In this document: positions 1 through 11,585 of the stretch, piece by piece
How the letters are laid out: the number at the start of each line of letters is the position of its first letter
How positions within the stretch are numbered: position 1 is the first letter of the stretch
DNA from: Medicago truncatula
Taxonomy: Eukaryota > Streptophyta > Magnoliopsida > Fabales > Fabaceae
Assembly: GCF_003473485.1 (NCBI RefSeq)
Contig: NC_053044.1
Span: forward strand, 52,926,091 to 52,990,090
DNA length: 64,000 nucleotides
Reading direction: 5' to 3'
The notes under the pieces: model-generated
The model's input: the letters and a program-made list of their open reading frames with translations, nothing else
The model's database searches: none
What the model was told of the DNA's origin: nothing
Made by a program: the position numbers and the translations under genes

Positions 1-267
1 TTTGTTGTTTACACTGGTAGTCAGTCAGACATTGATATTATTATGCTTCCTCAGTTTCTTCTTTAATCTTTTTGGTTCTGTAATGAAAATTATGGTATTG
101 GCATTCCTTGATCTTTTTTTTACATTTTCTCTCAGCACTCTGGAAAGACTGATGCTGCATCTACTGAAGCACCAATGTATGAAACAATTTGTATTTATTT
201 TGAATACGGTGTAAAGATTTGATCCTCTTCATTATTTGATGTGTGGATTGCAATTTATTGAATACAG

Positions 268-3003
268 GGAGAAGACTAGACCACACTTGATAAAGAAAGA
301 ACCCCTTGATAATCTTCCAGGAAAAGCTGAATCATCTTTGTATCCTTTTTTTTTTTGTAGTCAAGATTTTATTCTTCTTACTCGTGAGTGGAAACAGGGA
401 GCACAGGGAGATTTCTTTTTATCACGATAGTAAGTTTATGGGTAAATTACATTTCCCTTAGATGCTTGAATGATATTTTCTTTGGAGATGAAAATGAAAT
501 GTGCTACATTTTAGCCAATTTTTAACGCAGTAAGCTTCTTAGGGACATCATTGATGCCTCATTTTGAACCCTTCTGCTAATTGTAGGTCATCTATAAAAT
601 GACAAGGAAGAAAATAACATCCTTACGATGTTTGTTCAAATTAAAATAGACCAAAGTGTTGCAGATATTCATCTCTCAAGAGAGAGTAATTTTTAAAATT
701 AGAGAGAAGGGCAGTGTGATTTGCGCATGTCTTATGGGAGGGGAGTGTAACTTATTGTAAATTTATTATTGAGTATAATGTAGTTTACAATTATGGTTTA
801 ATGGTTTATCCTTAATCCACTTATTAGTCCTACATCAGAAGATGCCAAACCTCGTAGAGTTGGGACAATGCCAACTTATGGATTCAGTTTCAAATGTAAT
901 GAGCGAGCTGAGAGAAGAAAAGAGGTAAATAATTATTACTTGCTTCTTCCTTGGGCTAACATGATGGTTCCTTTTGAATAAGCTTGTAGTTTTAAAAAAA
1001 AGTTCATATTTTGGTGGCCAGTTTTACTCTAAGCTTGAGGAAAGGATTCATGCGAAGGAAGTGGAGGAGAGCAACATTCAAGCAAAAACCAAGGTGATAA
1101 CATATGATAGCTAGGCTGAAAACTTGCAGCCAGTGCCTTTTTTAAGCACATCTCAACCTTTGATTTCTTTTTATAGGAGAGCCAAGAAGCTGAGATTAAG
1201 AGGCTTAGGAAAAAACTAGCATTTAAAGCAACTCCAATGCCAAGCTTCTACCAGGAGCCTACTCCTTCTAGGGTGGAGTTGAAGAAGGTTAGTTTCTGTT
1301 TGTGCATATAGGGATGCTTGTCTGCCTGATTGCATGCAAGCCCTTTGTCTAATTATTTTCGGTTTTTTTAACTATAGGCAATGTATTTTCTGTTGGCATG
1401 TCGATGCCCAAGTGCACAGATGTGCATGCACGCACCCACATGCTTGACTTGGGCAATCTTCTGAATTGTTTTTGAAAAGATCAATATCTGCTGATTGAAG
1501 CTTTCTTCTCACTGTTTCCACTTCACCCTATCAATTGGTGTTTGTCTAATCGAATGTCTTGCTTGTTCTGAAATATTCCATGGTTAAGAATGATTTGTCT
1601 CCACTCATTATATAAAATCTCAATCACGTATAGATGTTAATTACTCTCTGTGGTGGTCTTTCTAGTTTATGGAATGTTTATTGTGGAGATTGAGTGTGCT
1701 ATTAACATTATAAAACTTGTATTTTCTGGGATCCTTGGAACAACACTAGCTAGGAGGTGAAATTTTTAAAATGTAAGCCTATTATATTTTATATATAAGT
1801 TCAAACTACTGCTATATATATTGGATATTCAATAACTATGATTTCAATTTGAATGGATGAATCTGATTATTTATTTTATAAGATTAAAGACTTTTTTTAG
1901 AGTGTTGAAACTACTTTTCAGTTACCTGCTTTCATTGAAATCCATCTGGAACCTTTAAATTTGGTTTGTGTTTTGGTGACTTGTACATGTCGTGTGGGTT
2001 CTGAAATTTAGGTAGTTATGATAATTCTAAACTGATTCTGATATTATATCTGATTCTAAAAATGAATGGTTCATAATTTGTTATTCTAGAAGACTTTTGA
2101 CTTATCTAGGCATAGGTGTGTGGTAAAGTGCATCTAATCTGGTTTTACTTATGTAATCAGATGATTTATCATCTCCTCATCCAAAAACCACGTCAACATC
2201 ACAACAGAATTGCTTAGCTCCAGTTAGAGGAGATATTTAAAGTTAGCTAGTTGGTTAAACTCTATTGTCAGTGTCAATTAATTGAGCAGAACTATTGATC
2301 TTCTAAATCTAACTAGAAAGTGATTCTAAAACCCGGTTTTCTCTCGACAGAGTTTTTTTTGTTTTGCTATTTAAACTTGTCATTAGGCATGTAGTTTTAA
2401 CAAACTGATGATATGCTCCATGAACTTTTTTGAGTTAGCAAGTTTGTCCATGATTTAGAAATTGAAATCCTTGAGCATTTGGACTTGTGAATTTAGATAC
2501 CAACTACAAGAGCAAAATCTCCCAAGCTTGGTCGTAAGAAGAGTTCAACAATGTCCTCAGAGCTAGATGTAAACAGTAACAGCAGTGCTCAACAATGCCG
2601 TTTAAGTCTGGATGAGAAAGTGTCTCAGAATAATCCCACTAAAGGAATTAGTCATGTTCAGCCAAAGAAGCCACAAAGAAGATCTCTCCCTCCTCGACTG
2701 ACTCCTGAAAGGATCAGTTCATCCAATTCAGTGACTGCACGGACTTCATCTAAGGCGGTGCATGACGAGAAAACCTCCTTATCTAGTGTAACAACTGAAG
2801 TTACCACCTTGTCCGTTGCAACAAGGGAAGAGAAAGTTGAAGCAGCTGCAGCTATTGAGGAGAACAGTGCCTTCTCTGATGAGACAAGTGGAACTCCGTC
2901 TCTGAACATAGAGCCGGATGTAGCAGAATCTCAATTGAATGGTGATATAGTGATTGAAGACAAACCACAACTCATTTTGGTACAAGAACCCATAGCAGGA
3001 TAG
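268..3003 (+). CDS. WVD2-like (WDL) TPX2-domain microtubule protein, 3' part
   Basis: Spliced gene on +, entering from the left edge. Supported exons are 828-924, 1022-1093, 1177-1287 and 2497-3003 (stop TAG 3001-3003). All have GT/AG borders and compatible phases. An upstream exon 268-339 is a candidate because its phase-2 end joins 828 cleanly. The peptide reads [15 protein letters not shown], then [13 protein letters not shown], then [12 protein letters not shown] and [15 protein letters not shown]. This is the conserved KLEEK-type TPX2 C-terminal domain of WAVE-DAMPENED2-like proteins, which bind and bundle cortical microtubules. A low-complexity Ser/Thr/Glu-rich tail of about 150 residues follows. 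The N-terminus lies outside the window or in unresolved exons before 268. The family call is strong; the exact paralog is not determined. Confidence 0.85.
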
Positions 3004-4295
3004 CATTAAGCAAACAGCAGGAACATAATCTGGTGTCAGCTATCACAGCAATTGATTCATCTCGTGAATATATAGAAGCATATGACTGAGATTATTTGAC
3101 AATGAAGGCCTGCATATTTGCATTATGTTTTATGATGTAAGTTTGTCCAAGCAGCATTGTATCTTTTGTGTTTACTCCCAAGCTTGCTGGTTTATCCTTA
3201 TGATTCTCCTCGCAGCATTATATGTAATAATAATAATATAAATATTTGTCAGGTTGTTCCAGTTGATGTTAGGTATGCAACACTTATCTATTTGGACATG
3301 TTACCGAAAATTTTGAGAATGTTTGGCATCAGTGGTTGCATTACATTTTGTTTAGGCATTGCTCTGTTAAACAGTTGGCATTGTCACATTAAATTAGCTG
3401 TTTGTGTTGTGGACACCATTCTGATTAGTCGTATTACAGCTATGCTTTGTTATGCAACAAAATGTATTGTCACTATCTCAATTAATTTTCAACTCCTACT
3501 ATATCCTATAGCAACATATCCACATGTTCCACACAGGCAATCAAATAAGTAAAGTACATTAAATTCTTCATCTTATTTGGTACAGTGAGACAGGGAAACT
3601 GATCTCAAATTTCTCTTGAATCCTCTTTCAATTTGAGTTATGAAGGGTTTGCTTGCGGATTTATTTAGTAATTCCCAGAACAAATGTGTTGGATTTAAAA
3701 ATGTCTCAATGAGTGTTACCGTACAAACATAAATACTCCTGTTTTTTTTCAATTAACAACTAATAAACTGTTTACCTTCAATACAATTACTTATCTTTTT
3801 TTTCTATAGTAACTTTAATCATTCCCTTTGTAAACAATAATAAATGTTACATTAAACTTTGAAAGTTATAACAGTTTTCTCTCTCTTTTAGATGCAACAA
3901 TTGAAAAAGACAAAGAGGGAGCAAATACGAAGGAACAATAACATGTTTTCAATCATATACACATTTCATCTATGAAAGAGAAACGTCTTTGATACTTGCA
4001 TGGTAGTTGGTTAATAGGTGTGCTGGAAACGATTGAGGAGTTTTATTGTATGTTCATTAGTTGCCCAAACAAATGTGAATAATAAGGGAAACTCTGCATT
4101 TCACAATTGGCATTGAATTATCATCACAAATAAACAAGCTATTAGTCAATGGCATTGCTGGCCCTTTTGAATGTTGGGTAATGCCAGGGGACTCACCTGT
4201 TGTTTGTTATGTCTAAAACCAAATATTTTAGAATTTGTGTCTTGTTGATCGGGAAGATTCCTTGGTACTCTGAAAGCATTTTATTTAAACAATCG
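3004..4295. other. 3' UTR and intergenic DNA downstream of the WDL gene
   Basis: No independent gene is seen. In another frame, 3000-3073 reads on past the WDL stop as about 24 sense codons ([16 protein letters not shown] and so on). A short open stretch follows a splice-acceptor-like tttag at 3886-3891. Both could be alternative 3' ends of the WDL transcript, but neither is proven. Confidence 0.4.
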
Positions 4296-4300
4296 ATAAC

Positions 4301-4622
4301 TGTTGCGAAAAACCCAAGTTTTAGATAAGACTCTTGAGAAAAGTTTATAAAGAGGAGGCAATCCTCACCTTACAAGCCGGTTTTGTAAGGATGAGTTAGG
4401 CCCCAATTTACAACATGATATCAAAGCTTGTCGAATTCAAGGGCCGCCTAAACCTATTCACGCACCAAGCCCAAAGAGTGCTGGGCGTGAGGGGGGTGTG
4501 TTGGGAAAAACCCAAGTCCCACATCGGATAGATAAGACTCTTGAGAAGAGTTTATAAAGAGGAGGCAATCCTCACCTTACAAGCCGGTTTTGTAAGGATG
4601 AGTTAGGCCCCAATTTACAACA
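4301..4622 (+). mobile_element. Complete TRIM (terminal-repeat retrotransposon in miniature)
   Basis: Two direct terminal repeats, 4301-4415 and 4499-4622, both start TGTTG and end ACAACA. They are nearly identical apart from a gap of about 9 bp in the first copy (the TCCCACATC stretch near 4319). Right after the first repeat is TGATATCAAAGCTTG (4416-4430), resembling a primer-binding site for initiator Met-tRNA. Just before the second is a purine tract GAGGGGGGTG. The element is flanked by the 5-bp direct duplication ATAAC (4296-4300 and 4623-4627). The internal part is about 83 bp with no coding capacity, so it must have moved with another element's enzymes. Confidence 0.9.
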
Positions 4623-4697
4623 ATAACAATATGATTTTTTTTTAATTGATAAAAAAGGGTGATCTCATTTAATATTCGTGCAAAATTCAAATGAGAC

Positions 4698-6245
4698 AGC
4701 CCTTACTCACACCTAATCTTCTTATATATTAAAGTTAACCCAACAAAGCAAATCGGCATCGCTTTATTTCCTCTATTTCTTCAATACAAATCGCCATATT
4801 TCTTCAACAAAACAAATCGCCCTATTGGAATAAAAGGGTTTTGAAAGATTATAGCAACATTTTTTTTTTTTTAATATTACACTTTTCATCCAAATTAGAA
4901 CTGAACTCTCTTTGTTAAATATCTACCACAAAATGCACCAGAATTTTGCAATCTATATAAACAGGTGGAAGAAACATTTCAACAAACAGTTAAAGGGTAT
5001 CATTTACGGTAAAGGCCAAATATTCGATAAAAGGAAAATTATTTAAATAAAACATTTTACATGTTGAGGTTAAGAATGAGCTAATTTTAACCTAAACCCT
5101 ATTGCATAATTTTACTGTTTCAAACCCTAATGCTCACACCTAATCTCCTATTTTCATGAACAACCCTAATGCTCACACATAATCTTCTTATTATATATTA
5201 AAGTTAACCCGTAAACCCTAAATTTAACCTAAATCCTATTGCATAATTTTACTGTTTTAACCCTAATGCTCACACCTAATCTCATATTTTCATGAACAAC
5301 CATAATGCTCACACCTAATCTTCTTATCTTCTTATATATTAAAATTAACTCGTAAGCTCTAATTTTAACCTAAACCCTATTGCATAATTTTATTGTTTTA
5401 ACCCTAATGCTCACACATAATCTCCTATTTTGATGAACAACCCTAATGCTCACACCTAATCTTCTTATATATTAAAGTTAACCCGTAAGCCCTAATTTTA
5501 ACCTAAACCCTATTGCATAATTTTACTGTTTTAACCCTAATACTCACATCTAATCTCCTATTTTCATGAACAACCCTAATGCTCACACCTAATCTCCTAT
5601 TTTCATGAACAAAGCAAATCGGCATCGCTTTATTTCCCCTATTTCTTCAAAACAAATCGCCCTATTGGAATAAAAGGGTTCTGAAAGATTATAGCAACAT
5701 TTTTTTTTAATATTACATTTTTCATCCAAATTAGAACTGAACTCTCTTTGTTAAATATCTACCACAAAATGCACCAGAATTTTGCAATCTATATAAACAG
5801 GTGGAAGAAAAATTTCAACAAACAGTTAAAGGGTATCATTTACGGTAAAGGCCAAATATTCGATAAAAGGAAAATTATTTAAATAAAACATTTTACATGT
5901 TGAGGTTAAGAATGAGCTATTTTTAGGTACATAATATAACATTAACATATAATTTTTACAAAAGAATGAAGTAACATTTTGTCAAAAAAAAAAAAAAAAA
6001 GATGAAATAACATACCAATAATATAACATTGACATATAATTTTAATAAAAGAATGAAGTAACACACGATTGATAAAAATTAATATTTTTAAGGTGAATAA
6101 GTGTGGTGTCTGAGGTTCGAATTCCAACATTTGCATATATTTGGGACCACATATTTCATTATCTTTGATATGTATTGAGATTTGTTTTTATCTACTACGT
6201 CTACAATGTAAATGACTCGTGCGGCAGCACGGGTGGAAAGTCTAG
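4698..6245 (+). mobile_element. Non-autonomous Helitron (copy 1)
   Basis: The 3' end has the Helitron signature: hairpin CGTGC-GGCA-GCACG (6218-6231), a 10-nt spacer, then CTAG (6242-6245) followed by T. The presumptive 5' motif TCTTCTTATATATTAAAG occurs at 4717 and again inside the element, because the 5' part has become a tandem array. Homologous repeat sequence continues left to about 4698, so the left border is approximate. A second copy lies in reverse orientation at 34167-35423. No Rep/helicase coding is present. Short ORFs here are accidental and recur in the other copy. Confidence 0.85.
4742..5919 (+). repeat. Direct duplication and tandem array inside Helitron copy 1
   Basis: A block of about 340 bp (4742-5083) beginning AACAAAGCAAATCGGCATCGC is repeated at 5608-5919 with few differences. 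Between them (5084-5607) lie several copies of a unit of roughly 130 bp containing CCCTAATGCTCACACCTAATC and TATATTAAAGTTAACCC. The CCCTAA motifs are part of this unit and are not telomeric. Confidence 0.85.
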
Positions 6246-6587
6246 TGTAATATAAATTTTACTTACTTGATCTCATTTAACACTTTGATAGGTTCTTCAT
6301 TAAGGTAACCCTGACGACAACCTAACAACCTTAACACCAATGGTTTCTATTAGATCTAGTTCTTTAGAAAAAGAGGTTATGGTAATCCAAAATCTGGTCA
6401 TAATGTAAGTAAAGTCTAACTCATGATTGTTCATTCTATAATTAAAATTTGAACACAAGTTCTTCTAAATATTTCAACACTAATAAAAGTTCTTTAACCA
6501 TTTGAGTTCAATTATTTAAATAGTAACTAGTAAGTCTCTCGTTTTAAGTATACAATATTCTTCGTTAAATAACTAATAAACAATATC
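6246..6587. other. Intergenic, no feature seen
   Basis: AT-rich sequence with no coding-like frame and no repeat that I recognise. Confidence 0.5.
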
Positions 6588-6868
6588 TCTTGGTGTTTTG
6601 TTTGTGTTCGGCTGTGGGAGGTGGTGGCTCAGCTATGGGTTTGAATTTTGATGCTGTTATTAGATTTCAAAGTCTTAGCTTCGGCCATGCTTTTTTTGGT
6701 TGTAGTTTTTTAGGGGCTTCTTCGTCGTACTCGTGTCGGATATGATGAGGTAGTTGTGTATGGGTGGATGTTACACCTATAGGCGGCATTTTGTTTTGTT
6801 CCGTTTTGCCGTCTCTTTGCATCTTGTAAGAGTTTTGGCCTAATAAAATTTGCCGATTAAAAAAAAAC
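6588..6868 (+). mobile_element. Short retroposed fragment with A tail
   Basis: About 280 bp, more GC-rich than its surroundings, ending GCCTAATAAAATTTGCCGATT followed by a short A run. The flanks carry a similar sequence on both sides (AACAATATC near 6579 and AACAATATATC near 6866), consistent with a target duplication. It looks like a 5'-truncated LINE end or a SINE; no coding part identifies it. Confidence 0.45.
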
Positions 6869-7412
6869 AATATATCTAAAAAACTAATAAATAATTTCTT
6901 CCATTGAGAAATTAGTTTAGAGAAAATACTAGCTCAACATTTTCGAACACATTTTTATGATGCACTCATTATTATTTGACGAGACTCAAGAAATCTCATC
7001 ACTTTATAACAAATACGAAACGAGACCAACATTAGTTAAGTATAGTCTCATACATTTCACTCAATAACAAGTAATACTATATATACTCTGTTAAATCTAT
7101 TGAATCCAATGATTTAAAAAATTAACCTCCTTTTTTAAGATACATATAATCAACCACTTCATACATGTCAATAGTCAATACACAACTTTAAATATTAATA
7201 TATTTAATTATCTACAATAAAAGATTATAAAAAATTGTTATTTTAAAAATATTCATTAAAATAAATCGAACAACATTTTATATGCTAATATGTATTCAGA
7301 AAAGAGGAAACGGCACGTTGTTGCCACCCATTATTTCCACCATAGCAGCCACCTTATTTTAAGAATTTTTCTATTAAATTGAAGTTTAAGTACTGTTGTA
7401 ATATACATTTCA

Positions 7413-7416
<4 letters not shown>

Positions 7417-7483
<67 letters not shown>
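7417..7483. repeat. (TA)n microsatellite
   Basis: About 33 uninterrupted TA units, bordered on both sides by the 14-bp direct repeat TACATTTCACTTTT. Confidence 0.97.
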
Positions 7484-7486
<3 letters not shown>

Positions 7487-8699
7487 TGTCTACATTTCAC
7501 TTTTATTTCATCTACTTGGAAAAAGAAATAGGTTGCGTGCATCGAGCCCTCAAGCAGATCCTACAAAAGGGAGTGTAACCTCCATTTTATAACAAAAAAG
7601 TAGTACGAAAATGGTCAATTTCATTTTATTGCGTTGTTAAAAAACCTTTTGTGGTGCCTGTGGGCCTGGATGATTGTTGAGTGTTTTTAAACAAATCAAG
7701 TTCTCTGTTGAAAAATCAATTCATCTTCTTGTTTATTTGATTTGATGCTGGTGGTATGGAACCATTATACATCCATTTGAATGTGTCACCTTCGGTGCAA
7801 GTAGACCAAAAATTTGTTTTCACAACCCAAAAATTATCGTACATCGTATTGTTATAAAGTTGTTTAAAAAGTTATCATATTTTGATTGTTCGAATATCAT
7901 TATTCAAAATAGATTACGTGTCAAAACCCGTATATGGTTTCACATTTGAAACTATTAGACATGGGTTTAAGTTGTCAAACTCAATTTTGGTAGTAAACAC
8001 ATATCCATGTTTATTGACATGATTTTGATTCTAAGTATATTTATGAATTAGCTTTTGCACCGCAAATTTCACATCCCAAGACAAGTTAGACGTGGAAATC
8101 GTGAAATTATAAAAGCAAATTTTTTTGTGAAAATGTGAAGATTTACTATGATATTATAGAAACCACTCCTAAACAAAACGAGCACCAAATGCATGTTTGA
8201 TTCCACAATAAGAAAAATTGATTAAGTAAATTGATTCAAACTAAATTTGAGTTGAAAGTAAGTTTGAATACATTAATGTTAAAGTGATTTGAACAATAAA
8301 TTTAAATTTAAAAAATCATAAACTATAATTTAGCTCCTCAAAGAATGAAACGAAACATACACTAAAATTATGTTCAAGTTCTAGTTAAAGACTTAAACCC
8401 GGTAGGAGTACGTACATAATAATCTATTCTCAAATTTGGTCTTCTCTTATTAGGGTCACATGGAATAAACATCACTTTTTTTTGACATAATTATTTAAAT
8501 TGACTATAGGTTTATCATTAAATTAATTTGGACATAAAAAACCACAAATCTTCAATGTAGATTAGTTACTGATAACATATAAAAAAATTGTATATTCGAG
8601 TCATTATGCTTAAATAATTTTGTCAACAAAATTAAACTTACATACTTAGAAACCTAAACTACTAAATATGATAAAAAAAAAAAAAAAAAAAAAAAAACA

Positions 8700-8960
8700 C
8701 ACTACAAAATTACTTAAATTTATTTAAATAGATCGTCTTTTTTTTTTTTAAAAGATTATATTTATTTAAAGTAGACCGTCTATTAGGTTTACCAACTAAA
8801 TTTTTTAGATGGTATTTATCTTGATCTATTTAGTTAAATATAAATAGACTTTTTTAAATGGTCTTTTTTTAAGGGTTTTCAAAATCGTCATCCCTAAAAA
8901 AAGAGACTTTGAAAATGGTCTTAATCATTTAAAGAAAAGTGGGGTCTGGCCAGAACATGA
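8700..8960. mobile_element. Possible CACTA transposon end fragment
   Basis: Begins CACTACAAAA after a long A run (8672-8697). It is followed by repeated short motifs resembling GA(T/C)CGTCT and AGATGGT (8732, 8777, 8807, 8866), like CACTA subterminal repeats. No opposite end is seen, so this is a tentative fragment. Confidence 0.4.
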
Positions 8961-10825
8961 ACAAAGTCCCACCTGACCATACAATCACAACCATATGGAA
9001 AATTCAATAAGTAAAAATAGAACTTTTATACCATAGAAAAAAAAAATCTATGAAAAAAAGAGGCAAACAAAAATAAAGAACTACTACTATTATTTTCTCT
9101 AACAACATATCAAAGGTCAGAAAAGAATCTCTTTGTGATGCACATAAATCTCTTGATGGAGTCGTGGGTTAAAAGATTTGATCATAAGAGAACAAACATC
9201 AAAGAAGAATTGACAAAAAGAGAAGCTTTTGATTCATTGGATTTGGACATCCATTTCAACCACTACAGATTTTCCACTAAAAGCTCATCAATCGAGTTGT
9301 TGAACAAATTAAATTTAAAAGTGCTTCTATAATTAAAGACCTTGAGATATTTTGTCTCCCATCAATCTGTCTATATTATACTATATCACAAAGTTACAAA
9401 AGAAATTGCAGCTAAAATAGATCTGGATGAAAGCCTGTAATGAGTCTATAAATACCATGTTTGTGTTACTATCATTTTTGTTTAACAAATTAACCATCAT
9501 CCTATCATAAAAAGGATCAAGCCTGTACTTTAGGTATGTCCCTTGTTTTGGGTAACTCTCTTTCAGTAAATATAATTTAGGATTTTAGATCTGAAATTGT
9601 AAGAGACTTGAAATAAAATTAACATTTTTTTTTATATTAAAATTGGGATGGAATTTAATTTAGTTCTAAAGAAATTATGGTTGGACCAGTTGTGTGTGTA
9701 GCTTGTATTAGTCGGCCTTACCAAATATCTTGTCAACTATTAAGTTATCTAGTGTGCTTCAAAAAATAAAGAGTGGAAGTGTAAAAATCAACAGTTAATT
9801 TAAACAGCTATTTTTTCTTGTAATAATTAATAGTTAAACAACTTTATCATTCACTAGTGGTGAATGATAAAGATAAAGATCAAAGATATTATCATTGATC
9901 TTTATCTTTAAAATACATTATTTATTTATTAATTTTAGAGAATCAAATCCATGCCTATTCAGGCTGCTGGGAGGATGATCATGATAATTAAATTAATTAA
10001 CTAACAAACAAAAAGATTAAGAAAAATAAAAATAAAAAAGTCTTAGAACCGAGGTGTACTATTCATTCATATGGAAACTTCGCTTCCAAAACTTGAAAAA
10101 GGAGGAAAAAACGTGTGATGGCTTGACAAATAATGCATCAATAATTAATTGCTTTACGTTATGAGAAAGAATGCACATGTGAAGTACATACATTACATTA
10201 CATGTGCCATCATCATACAGTATCGTACTAATCAATCTTCTGCGAACCAACCTAACAATTTTATTTTACGCAAGCTTTGTCCTCTTCTCTATTCCAAATA
10301 TCTCATTCTCAGGACTACAATACACGCTTAAATAATAATGAAGAAAACGTTCAATTAATTTTTATTTTAATATATAAGTATTTACTCTTTCATCTAAGTT
10401 TGAAGCAAGACTTACAACAACTTCTTGAACCCTTTAAACTCAAATTTGAATAACATACCACCAATTTCTTTATCTTTTAGCTCAAATAATAATAATAATC
10501 CCCAAAGGTTTTTTTTTTTTTTTTTATAATTTTATGAGAGGAATAATCCCCTAAAGGTTGTTACTTCAAAGAATAATAAAATGGCTAATTTAGTTAGATT
10601 AGTATCTGATAAAATCAAAGTTAGGTCAGGTCAAGGTCAACTATTAGTATTATAGTGTCAAGAAAAATAAAATAAACTAGCAGAAAGACCATTTCAACAT
10701 TTTAATTTATGTTATGTTATCTTATGAATTAAATCCCAATTTATCGTATAGCTCATATAATTCAGTATGCAATAAAATTATGGAATGAAACACCAAAAGT
10801 ACAAACCATTATTCATTAATTTTCA
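8961..10825. other. Intergenic, no gene seen
   Basis: AT-rich. Open frames of 60-65 codons occur (for example 9135-9332 +) but have no recognisable motif, no paired splice sites and no similarity to any family I know. Confidence 0.5.
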
Positions 10826-10889
10826 TAATATAACTACCATTATTCAGTACAAAGGGCAAATATCAGTATCATTACATAACATAAGATAG

Positions 10890-11585
10890 AGGTTAGTGTG
10901 ACAAGTTCAGAAAAAAAAGAAGCCTAAAAAAACTAGGGCTTGGTAGAAAAAACAATCCTTCCCAATGGAAAAAGATTGTGGCGACAGACTTGCTGTCATA
11001 GCCAAAACCCTAGAGAAGACTAAAGGCCCCAAGTAACTCTGAACTGTCAATAGTAACCAAGATAACAAAATCACATAAGCTGGAACTTCAAGACGCCCCT
11101 TGACTAAAACTGCGACCACAAACATCGCGTACAGAACATAGTTCAAATACGCGAAAAATTGGGTTAACACCAACCACTCTGGACAAACATTGGTACAGAC
11201 TGCTGTGAAAACACGGGAACAACGAAACATGGTGGCAAAACCGATGCAAAATGGAGCAAAAAAACATCAGGTGCCAACACCAGAAAGAAACCTAAATTCA
11301 GGACCCAGTAACTATGTTCTCAGAGATAATCAGTCATTCTAAAAGCAGCATCCCGTCAACAGGATGCCAAAAAAATCTTTCAACAGATTTCCTTTCAATT
11401 ATAAGGAAACCTGCAAAAATAAAGATTGAACAACTGTATGCTCTGGAAAAAGAGAACTGGGTACTGCGACAACCAAGACCCACCGATAACTGATGGACCC
11501 AAAAACACTACCTCGCCAACACTGATAATAAAATCTGGAGCTCGGGCTACCCAGACTTTGCGGTATAGATATCAAGGCTACCTGC
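10890..11585 (-). promoter_or_regulatory. Presumed 3' UTR of the EBF gene with poly-U tracts
   Basis: This lies directly downstream of the F-box/LRR stop codon. Read in transcript sense it contains several U runs of 6-8: complements of the A runs at 11369-11375, 11258-11264, 10947-10952, 10926-10932 and 10911-10918. In Arabidopsis, EBF1/EBF2 3' UTRs carry poly-U motifs through which EIN2 represses their translation. A similar role here is inference. The mRNA end near 10850-10900 is estimated. A 107-codon frame inside (10907-11230) is treated as non-coding. Confidence 0.6.

Noticed and set aside
1..430. Frames 2-214 and 236-430 as independent small proteins
   Set aside because: They lie in introns of the WDL gene. 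Only 268-339 has a phase-compatible exon interpretation.
5100..5600. Repeated CCCTAA motifs resembling an interstitial telomere
   Set aside because: CCCTAA occurs singly within a unit of about 130 bp and never as contiguous heptamers.
5942..6136. Minus-strand frame containing LEFEPQTPHLFT, recurring at 34237-34476
   Set aside because: It recurs only because both places are Helitron copies; it is low-complexity and frame-variable, so non-coding repeat sequence.
7354..7542. Minus-strand frame of alternating Tyr and Ile
   Set aside because: Translation of the (TA)n microsatellite.
10907..11230. 107-codon hydrophobic minus-strand frame downstream of EBF
   Set aside because: It lies in the expected long 3' UTR. 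Its hydrophobic runs come from U-rich sequence and it has no family match.
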